Shown: positions 34,779-44,262, counted from the first letter of the stretch. The stretch: DNA of 46,729 bases from an uncultured Bacteroidales bacterium (GCA_902779165.1 CACZAN010000028.1:1-46729), one strand, 5' to 3'. The notes: generated by a model not told the origin, from the sequence alone. Numbers and translations: made by a program.

Positions 34779-36074
34779 TTATTCAAGCAGTTTATCCATT
34801 TCAGCCTGCTTGGCCTTATCCTCCAGGATATAATATACGGTGGAGAGGCGGCTGGCCCACTTGTGTGGGTTGTCGGGCTCGAGTTCGCGTACACGGAGGA
34901 AGAAGGGTTCAGCCTTGGCATACTCGTCCTTGACCTTTTGGATCTCTGCCTTCTGCTGTGCTGCGGTCATCTTCTTGCCATTGAGGCTCTCGTTGATGTC
35001 GTAGCCGATGTTGGAGTAGCAGACGCCAGCGTTGTAGAAAGCATCGGAGAAGTCGGGGTCGGCCTCGGTGGCCTTGACGAAGAAAGGAATAGCTTCGGCA
35101 TACTTCTTGTCGTTCATGAGGGTGATACCCTTAGCATAGTTGGCAATCTTGCTGTCGGGATCCTTTGCGAGCAGCGCCTCGGTGAACTCGAGGGCACCCT
35201 TGGTGTCGTTGTGGTTGAAGTAGTATGCGAGGATGTTCTGTGCCACGCCGTCATTAGCCTGCGGGTCTTCGAGAACGATTCTCTTACCGGCGTTGAGCCA
35301 TCCGAGGGTGTCGCCCTGTTCGATGAAGGCGGTCATCTCGAGCTGGTTGACCTGGTTGAGTTCCTGTGAGTACTTCTTGGCTAAGGGCATGTACTCGGCG
35401 AGGGTCTTGTAGTCCTTGGCGAAGTACGAAGCGAGGCAGGTGAAGTAGGCCATCTTGGCGGTGTTGGGGTCTTCGGGGTCCATCTTTGCCTCTTCGGCAA
35501 GAAGGGTGTAGATCTCAGAGAAGTGCATGTACTTGGTGAAGGCGTCCTTAGCCTTGTCGTACTGGTGGTTGGTGAAGAACATCTGTCCGCAGAAAGCGAG
35601 GTACTGGCGGCAGTTGAGGGCGTAGATCTTGTTCTTCATGCTGTAGAAGGTGGTGGTGTTGTCCTTCTGGAATTTCTCTGGTATGCCAGCTGCCACTTCT
35701 TCCTTGTAGCACTGCTCCATAGCATCAAGTGCGCCGATGACGAGGGCTGCAAACTCTGCTGTGTCTACAGGCTGTTCGGCCTGAAGCTGTGAGATGATGG
35801 GGTTGATCTTGAAGAGCAGAAGGTTTGCCTTGATGTCCCAGGCGTTGGCTTTCTGCTTCTTCGTCTCAGGATTGTTGAGGGTGGGTTCAATGGCTTCGAG
35901 GGTTGTAGCAATGAGTTGCTGCAACTTGGCTTCTTCTTTCTCATTACGCTGAGGGTTGGCAGCGAGTTCTTGTGCCTCTTCGAATTTGAAGCGGGCGTTG
36001 CGTACTGCTCTGTCCTGAGCAGAAAGCGACAGCGTTGCTGTCAGGAGTGCTAATGCACAAAACAATTTTTTCAT
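34779..36074 (-). CDS. Exported TPR protein downstream of gyrA
   Basis: A 431-residue protein with a signal peptide cleaved near Ala19 (SLSA-Q). Tetratricopeptide-like units are clearest at about 315-350 (ANYAKGITLMNDKKYAEAIPFFVKATEADPDFSDAFYNAG). The C-terminal ELEPDNPHKWASRLSTVYYILEDK segment matches the ending of the TPR protein at 33459-34670, indicating an old duplication. The gap to gyrA is 23 nt with no terminator, so it is likely co-transcribed with gyrA. Function is unknown; TPRs point to protein-protein contacts in the periplasm. Confidence 0.85.
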   Translation of the reverse strand: MKKLFCALALLTATLSLSAQDRAVRNARFKFEEAQELAANPQRNEKEEAKLQQLIATTLEAIEPTLNNPETKKQKANAWDIKANLLLFKINPIISQLQAEQPVDTAEFAALVIGALDAMEQCYKEEVAAGIPEKFQKDNTTTFYSMKNKIYALNCRQYLAFCGQMFFTNHQYDKAKDAFTKYMHFSEIYTLLAEEAKMDPEDPNTAKMAYFTCLASYFAKDYKTLAEYMPLAKKYSQELNQVNQLEMTAFIEQGDTLGWLNAGKRIVLEDPQANDGVAQNILAYYFNHNDTKGALEFTEALLAKDPDSKIANYAKGITLMNDKKYAEAIPFFVKATEADPDFSDAFYNAGVCYSNIGYDINESLNGKKMTAAQQKAEIQKVKDEYAKAEPFFLRVRELEPDNPHKWASRLSTVYYILEDKAKQAEMDKLLE

Positions 36075-36097
36075 AATGCTGTTAGTTAAATGATGAT

Positions 36098-38647
36098 TTA
36101 TTGCTGGTCATCGCGGTCGAGGGTGATGGTCTGTCCGTCGGAGAGCTGTGTGGGCTCAGGCAGTTCCTGTGCCTGTGCTTCTTCGGGCAGATCCTCTTCA
36201 TCGTCCTGCGGTACTACACATACATTGGCAATCACGTCGTTGCGTTTCTGGAGTTCGATGAGCTTCACGCCCTGTGTGGCGCGGCCCTGGATCTTGATGC
36301 TGTCGAGATGCAGACGGATTGTGATGCCGGACTTGTTGATAATCATGAGGTCCTGATCGTTGGTGACGCTCTTGATGGCCATCAGCTGTCCGGTCTTCTC
36401 GGTGACTGCCAGCGTGATGACGCCCTTACCGCCACGATTAGTGATGCGGTAGTCCTGCACGTCGGAGCGCTTGCCGTAGCCCTTCTCTGAGACAACGAGA
36501 ATGGTCTCTTCCTCGGGCTTGTCGACAACAACCATACCTACTACTTCGTTACCCTCGACATCGAGGTTGATGCCTCTGACACCGGTAGAGTTGCGCCCCA
36601 TGGCGCGCACGGTGCTTTCATTGAATCGTACGGCGCGCCCGAGCTTGCTGGCAATGATGACTTCGTTCTCGCCGTTGGTCAGTGCTACATCCACCACGCG
36701 GTCGCCCTCGTTGATATTGATGGCGATGACACCATTGGTGCGCGGTCGGCTGTAGTTGGCGAGCGATGTCTTCTTGATGACGCCTTCCTTGGTGCAGAAG
36801 AGCACATAGTGCGAGGCATTGAACTCTGCATCGTTGAGTTTCTTGATGTAGAGGCAGGCGTTGACGGTGTCGTCCGGCTCGATGTTGAGCATGTTCTGGA
36901 TGGCTCGACCCTTGCTGGCCTTGTTGCCTTCGGGAATATCATAGACCTTGAGCCAGTAGCAACGGCCCTTCTGGGTGAAGAAGAGCATGGTGTTGTGCAT
37001 GGTGGCACGATAGATGTACTCGATGAAGTCTGCATCGCGCGTACTGCTGCCTTTGACACCGATGCCACCGCGTCCCTGAGCACGGAACTCTGCGAGCGGA
37101 GTGCGCTTGATGTACCCAAGATGGCTGATGGTGATAACCACCTCATCGTCAGCGTAGAAATCTTCGGGGTTGAATTCTTCACTTGAATAGACGATTTCGC
37201 TGCGGCGGGGGTCGCCGAATCTGGCTTTCACCTCGATGAGTTCGTCCTTGATGACTTTCCAGCAGAGGGCGTCGTCGGTCAGGATCTGGTTGTAGTATTC
37301 AATCTTCTTCATCAGCTCGTCGTATTCGGCGTGGAGCTTCTCCTGCTGCAGGCCTGTGAGCTGTGCCAGACGCATATCCACGATGGCTTTGGACTGTAGT
37401 TCGTCGAGTTTGAATCGCTCTTCCAGTCGCTTGCGCGCCTCTTCGGGTGTCTTGCTGGTCTTGATGATCTGCACCACCTCGTCGATGTTGTCGCTGGCGA
37501 TAATCAGGCCTTCGAGGATGTGTGCACGCTCCTCGGCCTTGCGCTTGTCGTACTCGGTGCGACGAATGACCACCTCGTGGCGGTGATCCACGAAGCATTT
37601 GATCATATCGCGTAGGGTCATCAGCTTCGGACGTCCGTTGACAAGAGCAATGCTATTCACCGAGAAGGAGGTCTGCAGCTGGGTCATCTTAAAGAGCTTG
37701 TTGAGCACCACATTGGCATTGAAGTCGCGCTTCACGTCGATGACGATACGCATACCTTCGCGGTCGCTCTCGTCGTTGGCATTGGAGATGCCTTCGATCT
37801 TATGCTCGTTAACGAGGTCGGCAATCGATTTGATGAGCTCTGCCTTGTTGACACCGTAAGGAATCTCGCTGACGACAATCTTGTCGTGCTGCTCGCCCGG
37901 CTCAATCTCAGCACGGGCACGCATGATGACACGTCCACGACCTGTCTCATACGCGTCGCGCACGCCTTGCATACCATAAATGAACGCGCCCGTGGGGAAG
38001 TCCGGAGCGGGGATATACTTCATCAGTCCTTCCACATCGATGTCGGGGTTATCGATGAAGGCGATGCAGCCGTCGATGCACTCCCCGAGGTTGTGGGTGG
38101 GAATGTTGGTAGCCATACCAACGGCAATACCCGTAGCTCCGTTCACCAGCAGGTTCGGAAAGAGTGTTGGGAGCACGCTGGGCTCCTTCTCCTTGCCGTC
38201 GAAGTTATCCACCATATCTACAGTTTCCTTCTCCAGGTCCTGCATCATGGCTTCGCCCATGGCATCCAGTCGGGCTTCGGTGTAACGCATGGCAGCCGGC
38301 GAGTCGCCGTCCACCGAGCCGAAGTTTCCCTGACCGTCGACCAGCGTGTAACGCATGTTCCAGTCCTGTGCCAGGCGCACCATAGCGAAATACACACTGG
38401 AGTCGCCGTGAGGATGATAGTGACCGAGCACGTTACCCACGGTGCGGGCACACTTGCGATAATCCTTGTCGTGGGTGTTGCCGTCTACGCGCATACCATA
38501 GAGGATGCGGCGGTGTACGGGTTTGAAGCCGTCGCGTGCGTCAGGCAGCGCACGAGCCACAATAACCGACATCGAGTAATCGAGAAACGACGACCGCATC
38601 TCGCGCTCAATGTCGACTTTGATAATTCTGTCTTCTGAGTCTTGCAT
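36098..38647 (-). CDS. gyrA: DNA gyrase subunit A
   Basis: An 849-residue type IIA topoisomerase subunit that cuts and rejoins DNA with GyrB to introduce negative supercoils. Numbering matches E. coli: catalytic Tyr122 in [10 protein letters not shown], the quinolone region [13 protein letters not shown] with Ser83 and Ser84, and Phe87 where E. coli has Asp87. The C-terminal wrapping domain contains NRGGKG near 735, a near match to the gyrase box QRRGGKG, which favours gyrase over topoisomerase IV. The tail is acidic ([19 protein letters not shown]). The gene starts the leftward gyrA-TPR transcript from the promoter at 38823-38854. Confidence 0.98.
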   Translation of the reverse strand: MQDSEDRIIKVDIEREMRSSFLDYSMSVIVARALPDARDGFKPVHRRILYGMRVDGNTHDKDYRKCARTVGNVLGHYHPHGDSSVYFAMVRLAQDWNMRYTLVDGQGNFGSVDGDSPAAMRYTEARLDAMGEAMMQDLEKETVDMVDNFDGKEKEPSVLPTLFPNLLVNGATGIAVGMATNIPTHNLGECIDGCIAFIDNPDIDVEGLMKYIPAPDFPTGAFIYGMQGVRDAYETGRGRVIMRARAEIEPGEQHDKIVVSEIPYGVNKAELIKSIADLVNEHKIEGISNANDESDREGMRIVIDVKRDFNANVVLNKLFKMTQLQTSFSVNSIALVNGRPKLMTLRDMIKCFVDHRHEVVIRRTEYDKRKAEERAHILEGLIIASDNIDEVVQIIKTSKTPEEARKRLEERFKLDELQSKAIVDMRLAQLTGLQQEKLHAEYDELMKKIEYYNQILTDDALCWKVIKDELIEVKARFGDPRRSEIVYSSEEFNPEDFYADDEVVITISHLGYIKRTPLAEFRAQGRGGIGVKGSSTRDADFIEYIYRATMHNTMLFFTQKGRCYWLKVYDIPEGNKASKGRAIQNMLNIEPDDTVNACLYIKKLNDAEFNASHYVLFCTKEGVIKKTSLANYSRPRTNGVIAININEGDRVVDVALTNGENEVIIASKLGRAVRFNESTVRAMGRNSTGVRGINLDVEGNEVVGMVVVDKPEEETILVVSEKGYGKRSDVQDYRITNRGGKGVITLAVTEKTGQLMAIKSVTNDQDLMIINKSGITIRLHLDSIKIQGRATQGVKLIELQKRNDVIANVCVVPQDDEEDLPEEAQAQELPEPTQLSDGQTITLDRDDQQ

Positions 38648-38822
38648 TCTTTAGCGCGGTATATACCGCTGTTGAGTGTTTAGATATTAATGTTATTTGT
38701 TAGAATATTTCACGCAAATTCTGTCATCACTTTTCCTTTTGGCAAAATGCCTTGAACGCGTCATAGGGCAAATTAGAGGCCTTTTCGGGCCTTTCAGGTT
38801 CGTTTTTCCCTCAAAAAGCGTA

Positions 38823-38854
38823 CAAAATTACCGCTTTTTTCGCATTCAGCCAAA
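38823..38854 (-). promoter_or_regulatory. Promoter of gyrA
   Basis: On the minus strand TTTG (38851-38854), a 20-nt spacer and TAATTTTG (38823-38830) form a full match to the Bacteroidota consensus. The leader would be about 170 nt. Confidence 0.7.
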
Positions 38855-38894
38855 TCTTTCTATTAAAAAGTAGTTAAAACCAAACTATTTTGCC

Positions 38895-38902
38895 TAACTT
38901 TG
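38895..38902 (+). promoter_or_regulatory. -7 box upstream of cstA
   Basis: TAACTTTG fits TAnnTTTG and is followed by CGCCC. The leader to the ATG at 39088 would be about 180 nt. No clear -33 element. Confidence 0.55.
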
Positions 38903-39050
38903 CGCCCGATTTACAATTCTCTACAGTCAATTTGGCTTTTGGCTTTTAGCTGTCGCCATATTCAATATTTCAATTTTGAACAACGTTCGAGCCTGCTTTC
39001 GCTCGGCATAGCTCAAATACATTTGGCCCTGCCCTCGCTTAATTGCAGCC

Positions 39051-39084
39051 TTCAATTTCTCAATTTTCAACATTTCAACATTTC
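39051..39084 (+). repeat. TTTCAACA-type degenerate repeat before cstA
   Basis: TTCAATTTC, TCAATTTTCAAC, ATTTCAAC and ATTTCC follow one another up to three bases before the cstA start codon, where a ribosome-binding region would be. Similar runs occur at 40707-40757 and, more loosely, at 38957-38975. Confidence 0.6.
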
Positions 39085-39087
39085 CCC

Positions 39088-40581
39088 ATGTTCTCCTTCA
39101 TCATCAGTGTCGTTGCCCTCTTTGTAGGCTACATGATTTACAGCCGCGTTGCCGAACGCGTTTTTGGTCCCGACGACCGCGAGACACCCGCTATTCGTAA
39201 GGCCGACAAGGTCGATTACATCGTCCTGCCTTCCTGGCGTATCTTCATGATTCAGTTCCTGAATATTGCCGGAACGGGCCCCATCTTCGGTGCCATTATG
39301 GGCATGTGGTTCGGGCCGGCGTCCTACCTGTGGATCGTCTTTGGCTGCATCTTCGGAGGTGCAGTCCACGACTACATCAGCGGCATGCTCTCGTTGCGCC
39401 ACGATGGTTGTGGGCTGGCAGAACTCACGGGACTTTACCTCGGAGGCACAGCACGCAAGGCCCTGATTGTATTCACGATGATGATGATGGTGCTTGTAGG
39501 TGCGTTCTTCGTCTACTGCCCGGCCATCATCCTCAGCGGCATCTGGGGCGATAAGATGATGTGGGTGATTATCATCTTCCTCTATTATGTAGCCACCACG
39601 ATGCTGCCCATCGATAAAGTGATAGGCCGCATCTATCCAGCGTTTGCGCTCTCGATGTTGTTCATGGTTATTGCGATGGCTATTGTTCTGTTCATCAAGC
39701 AGCCCGTGCTTCCTGAAGTGTGGGACGGTCTGGGTAACTGGGGAGCCGAGCGTCTCGGCCTCACACAGCCCCTCTTCCCTGCCCTCTTCGTCACTATTGC
39801 TTGCGGTGCTGTCAGCGGCTTCCATGCTACGCAGTCGCCGATGATGGCGCGCTGTATGAAGTCCGAGCGTCAGGGGCGCCCCATCTTCTATGGCGCAATG
39901 GTCACCGAGGGACTTGTGGCGTTGGTCTGGGCAACGATCTCAAGCTATTTCTTCTTTGCCGACGGCTGGCGCGAAGTATGTGCTCCCGAGGTCGTGCAGC
40001 TCTTCACTACGGGTGCCGATGGCTTAGCCCGCACGGCAGAAGGCACCACACTTATCCAGTATTTCTCTGCTCCTACGGTGGTGACCACCATCTGTGCCTC
40101 GTGGTTAGGCATCTTCGGCAGCATCCTTGCCCTCTTAGGAGTCGTTGCAGCTCCCATCACTACGGGCGGCAGTTCGTTCCGCACGGCCCGACTGATTCTC
40201 GCAGAATCCTTTGGTATCAAGCAGGTCAGTGCCCGTTCGCGTCTGCTGCTGAGTCTGCCGGTCTTCGCGGTAGGCATCGCGCTGTTAGCTTGGCAGATTG
40301 GCAACCCTTCGGGCTTCGGCACCGTATGGCAGTACGTAGCCTGGGGCACTCAGTTGATGGCTGCCCTCACGTTGTGGGTGTGCACCGTTTACCTCGCACG
40401 CGAACATAAGTTCTATTGGCTTACGTTGCTACCGGGCATCTTCATGACGATGGTGGTGTCGGACTTTTTCTTCGTCTCGCCCACGATTTGCGGTCTGCCC
40501 GAAGTGCCCTCACTGATTATCGCCGCCGTCATCACCCTCACCTGCATCATCGGCTTCATCGTGTGGAAGCGGAAGAATTAA
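39088..40581 (+). CDS. cstA: CstA-family transporter (carbon starvation protein A)
   Basis: A 497-residue inner-membrane protein with about 12-13 hydrophobic helices. The CstA signature is seen at the start (SRVAERVFGPDDRETPA, then IAGTGPIFGAIMG), in FGGAVHDYISGMLSLRHDG, in CGAVSGFHATQSPMMARCM and in VVAAPITTGGSSFRTARL. CstA proteins take up pyruvate or peptides; E. coli CstA is about 700 residues, so this is the short form common in Bacteroidota. The start at 39088 is used because an in-frame ATG at 39043 would translate the TTTCAAC repeat and precede the first membrane segment. It stands alone with its own upstream -7 box. Confidence 0.93.
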   Translation: MFSFIISVVALFVGYMIYSRVAERVFGPDDRETPAIRKADKVDYIVLPSWRIFMIQFLNIAGTGPIFGAIMGMWFGPASYLWIVFGCIFGGAVHDYISGMLSLRHDGCGLAELTGLYLGGTARKALIVFTMMMMVLVGAFFVYCPAIILSGIWGDKMMWVIIIFLYYVATTMLPIDKVIGRIYPAFALSMLFMVIAMAIVLFIKQPVLPEVWDGLGNWGAERLGLTQPLFPALFVTIACGAVSGFHATQSPMMARCMKSERQGRPIFYGAMVTEGLVALVWATISSYFFFADGWREVCAPEVVQLFTTGADGLARTAEGTTLIQYFSAPTVVTTICASWLGIFGSILALLGVVAAPITTGGSSFRTARLILAESFGIKQVSARSRLLLSLPVFAVGIALLAWQIGNPSGFGTVWQYVAWGTQLMAALTLWVCTVYLAREHKFYWLTLLPGIFMTMVVSDFFFVSPTICGLPEVPSLIIAAVITLTCIIGFIVWKRKN

Positions 40582-40627
40582 CCCGAACCCATATCGAGCA
40601 GTCCTATTGTACATTATTTAGTACACA

Positions 40628-40677
40628 TAGACACAGAGACACAGAGGTTTAATCATTACTCTGTGTCTCTGTGTCTA
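40628..40677. terminator. Perfect 19-bp hairpin after cstA
   Basis: TAGACACAGAGACACAGAG (40628-40646) pairs without mismatch with its reverse complement at 40659-40677 around a 12-nt loop. Each arm is itself a repeat of CACAGAGA. It probably terminates cstA and may also serve the small-peptide gene on the other strand, where TTTTAGACAC abuts it. The sequence style suggests a dispersed repeat. Confidence 0.65.
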
Positions 40678-40706
40678 AAATAGAAACTAACTGTGAGAAT
40701 CTGCTT

Positions 40707-40757
40707 ATTTCATTTTTAACATTTCTACGTTTCAACGTTTCAATATTTCAACTTTCC
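40707..40757. repeat. TTTCAACG-type degenerate repeat
   Basis: TTATTTCATTTTTAAC, ATTTCTACG, TTTCAACG, TTTCAATA and TTTCAAC follow one another between the cstA hairpin and the small-peptide gene. The unit matches the run before cstA. Confidence 0.6.
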
Positions 40758-40781
40758 GCCCTTGGGGCGTCATCGTCGCAG

Positions 40782-40970
40782 TCATTCGCTCCAATCGTCA
40801 TTCCACACGTTGTAGTGTTCCTGCTTCACGGCAGCCCCGCTACTGATGGTAGGGTTCGACATGAAGTCGGCGCTGGGACCTGTGGAGGTTTGTGAACCAC
40901 CGCCAAGCAAGGGGTGCTGCTGATCGACAGCAACCACCGTCATTTCCGGTTTGAAATAAACTTTCTTCAT
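40782..40970 (-). CDS. Small GG-containing peptide coupled to the C10 protease
   Basis: A 62-residue peptide, unassigned. The N-terminus MKKVYFKPEMTVVAVDQQ is followed by HPLLGGGSQTSTG, then a Ser/Asn-rich, aromatic and acidic tail ending NVWNDDWSE. The pattern MKKxYxxPxxxVV...LLxGxS recalls short Bacteroidales peptides of unknown function; the Gly-Gly could be a leader cleavage point, but the LSxxEMxxIxGG type of leader is not present and no transporter is nearby. It starts 4 nt after the C10 protease stop codon, so the two are translated together. Candidates are a protease inhibitor, an exported peptide, or a processed precursor. Confidence 0.7.
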   Translation of the reverse strand: MKKVYFKPEMTVVAVDQQHPLLGGGSQTSTGPSADFMSNPTISSGAAVKQEHYNVWNDDWSE

Positions 40971-40974
40971 TGTT

Positions 40975-43900
40975 TTATTGTATTACAATCTTTTTACCAT
41001 TGTTGATGTAGCATCCCGGCTTCATGGGGGCGTTATTCAGCTTCCTGCCGCTGAGGTCGAACCACTGGCCCGCGCTCTGTTCCGTAATCGTGGCGGTGGA
41101 GTTGATGCCCGTCGTCTCTGGACTACCAATCGCCAGCGACGGTCTGGTGAGAGCGGAAATCTCCACGGGAGTGAACCAGGCACGGAAGGCGGGAACGGGT
41201 GTGGAGGCGTCGGCGTGGACAAAACTGCTGCCCTCGGCGTTCAGCAGATAAACATCCTTCTGTGAACTGCCTGCAGTACTGCCACAGAATTTGAAGTTGT
41301 TGCCGCCAATTGAACATTCGGCCGTAGGCTTGATCTCTGCGCTGGTGCCGCTGAAGGTCACTATGCGACCGGTCATCTGCCAGGCACTGCCCCATCGGTC
41401 GTCGGGAACGGCGATGATATAGGGCGTGTTGGCGGTCATCTCGTTGGCATAGTCGAAGATTACGGTGCCCGGTCCGTCTGCCGTGAAGTTGCGCACCCAG
41501 AAATTCTTGCCGGTGTCGCTGCTGCTGTGGAACCAATCCACATCGCCAACGCCTTCGCAACGGATGTTGCTCACATCGAAGGGCAGCAGGATGGTGTTCC
41601 ACCCGCTGGTGCCATTGGCGGCGAGAGTGAAAGTACGGGTGTAGCTGACAGACGTTGCGGTGAAGGATAAGGGAGTATAGAAATCATAGCCGTCCTGCAA
41701 GGCCAGCGTGGTGGCCGTGAGGTCTGCTGCCGACGTGCCGCGGACCACATTGCGCCCGATGAGTGCGGAGGGAACCTCGGCGTCTGTTGCCAACAGATAG
41801 AGGCAGTTGGGATTGCTGCTCAGAGTGATGTTGATGTCCTTGAAGCTCGTGATGCCACGCAGATCCACGCAGGCAGAAGTGCCGGCATTGATGGTTGCGG
41901 CCTTTTCAGAGATGCTGACGGCTCCGTCTTGGGAGTAAAGGGCAAAGCCCTCTCCCATCGCAAAAGCATCCTCATTCGCGGCAGAAACGATCGGTCCGGA
42001 TGCCGTACTATTCCCTTGGAGATAGCTGAAGCGCAGTCGATAGAACTTGCTGGGATCCAGCTGGTCATAAGCAAAGGTGACGTCCACAGAACTCAGCTCC
42101 TCAGCACTCGCACTCTTGGGAATGACAATGTTCTTAGTGAGCACATGGGCATCAGCAAAATTACCCGCTTCGTCCGAGGCACTGTCATAGATTCTCAGCG
42201 AGCAGTTCACATGTCCCACATAGCTGTTCTCTGTCGAAGGATTCGTCAACCTGACCGTGGCGCGCACCGCATTGCCGTATAACAGGCCGCCAGCTGTCAG
42301 GTTGTTGACTACAGGTTCGAAAGCCAGCGTCTGTGTATTCGCAGCATCGCTGTCAAGAATCGTCACCGTCTCGGATGAGCCTATCTGAGAGCCGCCGGAC
42401 TTACTGTTCCAAAGAGTGAGCACGTTTTCGCCCGCAGTCTTAGGAATATACGAGAAATGAGCTTCCACCGTCTTGCCGGCAGGAATCTCTACCTCCTTAC
42501 CCATCACCGCAGTACCGTTCACTCTCAAGACCACGTTTCCGCGATAATCGTAGCTTCCGCCTGTGATGGCGGCCACGACCTCTTGCTCATAGCCCACCGT
42601 TTTATTGCCTTTGACCGTAAACAAGACGCTGGCGGGCAGGGTGGTTTTGGGCAACGGAACGTTGATGGTCAGCTCATTTCCGCTGATAACGGCAGTCATC
42701 TTGTATTGTTCGCCATCGAAGCATTCCATCCACTCGCTGTCTCCATGAACTCGGCTCCTCATCTTTATATAATAGGTGCCGTCGGCGACGGAAGACGGAA
42801 TCTCCAGATCCGAGTAGGGACCTTTGTAATTGGAGTTGAATGTCAAAGAATCCGTCTCCTCATTCATCGTGCATACCACGTTGTCACCTTCATCCACCAG
42901 CTGCACGGCAATATCATAGCTGTTCGTGCCACTCAGATAGCTGCACAAAATGAAATTCAGGCTGATTCCCGTGAAAGCGTCGTCGGCAGAAACGCGGCTG
43001 TAGGGGTTGGTTGAGTAATCATTGATGTAGAAATCTTCCAGCGAGAGACAATATCCTTTCGTGCCTCCCTCCGGCCGTTGAATACCTACGATAGCATCTT
43101 GCCCGAAGCTGAAGCCGTCCAGCGTGGAGCCGCCACCGATACCGCGCTCGTAGGGTTGAAGCACTGCCAGGCGGAAGAAACCGTCGCCGCCGCCGTTCCA
43201 ACCCCAGTTGATATGGAAATAGTCGTCGCCTTCATAACCGTCGCACACAAAGGAATGTCCTCCACCCGCACTCTGACCGCCCAGAAGGACCGGACGTCGC
43301 GCTGCCAGTTCATCGTAGATCAGTTCCACCCATTCCGCATAGGTATAGCATTTGCGCTTGGCTTGGCGGGTGCCGGCATCATAACCGAAATACGCCTTCA
43401 ATGCAAAGGGTATAGATTCACTGTAGGCCCCGGAACCTCCGGCCTTCTCGCGGTTGTAGTTCATCTGCACAGACCAACCGCAGTGCTGCATCAGCTCCGC
43501 CACGGCATCGGCTGCATCACCCGTGTCTGAGGAGGAATAGGCCGTTTTCATTGCCCCCCATTTGAAGGTTGTTCCGAGAAGATCTCCGAGTTCCAGCTTC
43601 AGTGTCCGGGTCGTATAACCGGGAATCGCCGTTGAAGGATCCGTGGGCCACTGATGGTAGTACATCACCTGCGCCATACTCGTTGCCACACAACCTGTAA
43701 CCAGCTGTTCCTCATTGTTAATGGGCGTGTTGTTGTTGTAAGGTGCCCCCTGTCCCCATCGCGTCTGGATGAGCGGAGCTATCGCCCTGCGGGCAGGAGC
43801 CAGCCTGCGGCCGTCGGCAGTACTTTCCTCCAGCCCCTCGATTCGTGCCATCTGTTTCGAATAGTCGTCCAACAGCACCTTCAGCCCATAGGGCATCGAA

Positions 43901-44223
43901 GACTCTTGGATGTGGCCGCTGTCAGAGTAACCTAAGATGCCAACAGCGCGGTCGTCGCCGCTGACGATGACGAATCCACCGTCGTCATTCACGTTGAAGA
44001 TATAGTAGTCGCTGGAGGAAGTAGTCAGACGGTCCTTTGCCCTACGGCTCTTGACAGCCGTTCGCAAAGCCCTGGATGCCCCACCCCGACGTTGTTTGAG
44101 GAACGCTTCAGCCCGCTCACGGGCTTCGGACTCATTGATCGCTCCGGCCCACGATGTCAGGGGCAGCAACAGCGACATCAGAAAAAGTGCGGAAATTCGT
44201 ATATCCCGAAGAAAATGGTACAT
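40975..44223 (-). CDS. C10-family cysteine protease (streptopain-type), secreted
   Basis: A 1082-residue secreted protease. A signal peptide ends near Ala26; the propeptide (about 27-150) includes the DRLTTSSSDYYIFNVNDDGGFVIVSGDDRA block typical of the C10 pro-domain. The catalytic Cys is in TGCVATSMAQVMYYHQWP near 178 and the catalytic His in GGGHSFVCDGYEG near 324, followed by INWGWNGGGDGFF, as in streptopain and interpain. The remaining 700 residues are beta-rich Ig-like modules, ending in a short tail WFDLSGRKLNNAPMKPGCYINNGKKIVIQ, of the kind many Prevotella secreted proteins have. It is the first gene of a two-gene transcript. Likely degrades host proteins; the substrate is not readable. 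Confidence 0.93.
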   Translation of the reverse strand: MYHFLRDIRISALFLMSLLLPLTSWAGAINESEARERAEAFLKQRRGGASRALRTAVKSRRAKDRLTTSSSDYYIFNVNDDGGFVIVSGDDRAVGILGYSDSGHIQESSMPYGLKVLLDDYSKQMARIEGLEESTADGRRLAPARRAIAPLIQTRWGQGAPYNNNTPINNEEQLVTGCVATSMAQVMYYHQWPTDPSTAIPGYTTRTLKLELGDLLGTTFKWGAMKTAYSSSDTGDAADAVAELMQHCGWSVQMNYNREKAGGSGAYSESIPFALKAYFGYDAGTRQAKRKCYTYAEWVELIYDELAARRPVLLGGQSAGGGHSFVCDGYEGDDYFHINWGWNGGGDGFFRLAVLQPYERGIGGGSTLDGFSFGQDAIVGIQRPEGGTKGYCLSLEDFYINDYSTNPYSRVSADDAFTGISLNFILCSYLSGTNSYDIAVQLVDEGDNVVCTMNEETDSLTFNSNYKGPYSDLEIPSSVADGTYYIKMRSRVHGDSEWMECFDGEQYKMTAVISGNELTINVPLPKTTLPASVLFTVKGNKTVGYEQEVVAAITGGSYDYRGNVVLRVNGTAVMGKEVEIPAGKTVEAHFSYIPKTAGENVLTLWNSKSGGSQIGSSETVTILDSDAANTQTLAFEPVVNNLTAGGLLYGNAVRATVRLTNPSTENSYVGHVNCSLRIYDSASDEAGNFADAHVLTKNIVIPKSASAEELSSVDVTFAYDQLDPSKFYRLRFSYLQGNSTASGPIVSAANEDAFAMGEGFALYSQDGAVSISEKAATINAGTSACVDLRGITSFKDINITLSSNPNCLYLLATDAEVPSALIGRNVVRGTSAADLTATTLALQDGYDFYTPLSFTATSVSYTRTFTLAANGTSGWNTILLPFDVSNIRCEGVGDVDWFHSSSDTGKNFWVRNFTADGPGTVIFDYANEMTANTPYIIAVPDDRWGSAWQMTGRIVTFSGTSAEIKPTAECSIGGNNFKFCGSTAGSSQKDVYLLNAEGSSFVHADASTPVPAFRAWFTPVEISALTRPSLAIGSPETTGINSTATITEQSAGQWFDLSGRKLNNAPMKPGCYINNGKKIVIQ

Positions 44224-44254
44224 TGTTTTTTATGTTATTTCATTATTGGCGGCG

Positions 44255-44262
44255 CAAAGATA
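44255..44262 (-). promoter_or_regulatory. -7 box of the C10 protease gene
   Basis: TATCTTTG on the minus strand, followed by CGCCGCC, lies 32 nt before the start codon at 44223. No clear -33 element. Confidence 0.6.

Larger units (their letters stand above)
38648..39087. other. Divergent intergenic region between gyrA and cstA
   Basis: No gene is supported. The gyrA side is a leader of about 170 nt with a perfect palindrome GCGGTATATACCGC (38656-38669) and a GAGGCC/GGGCCT-type stem near 38774-38792. Promoter elements for gyrA (38823-38854) and cstA (38895-38902) lie back to back. The cstA side ends in a TTTCAACA-type repeat directly before the start codon. Confidence 0.7.

Noticed and set aside
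38900-39127. 75-codon frame between gyrA and cstA
   Set aside because: It starts right at the cstA -7 box, reads through the TTTCAAC repeat and overlaps the cstA start; likely the untranslated leader.
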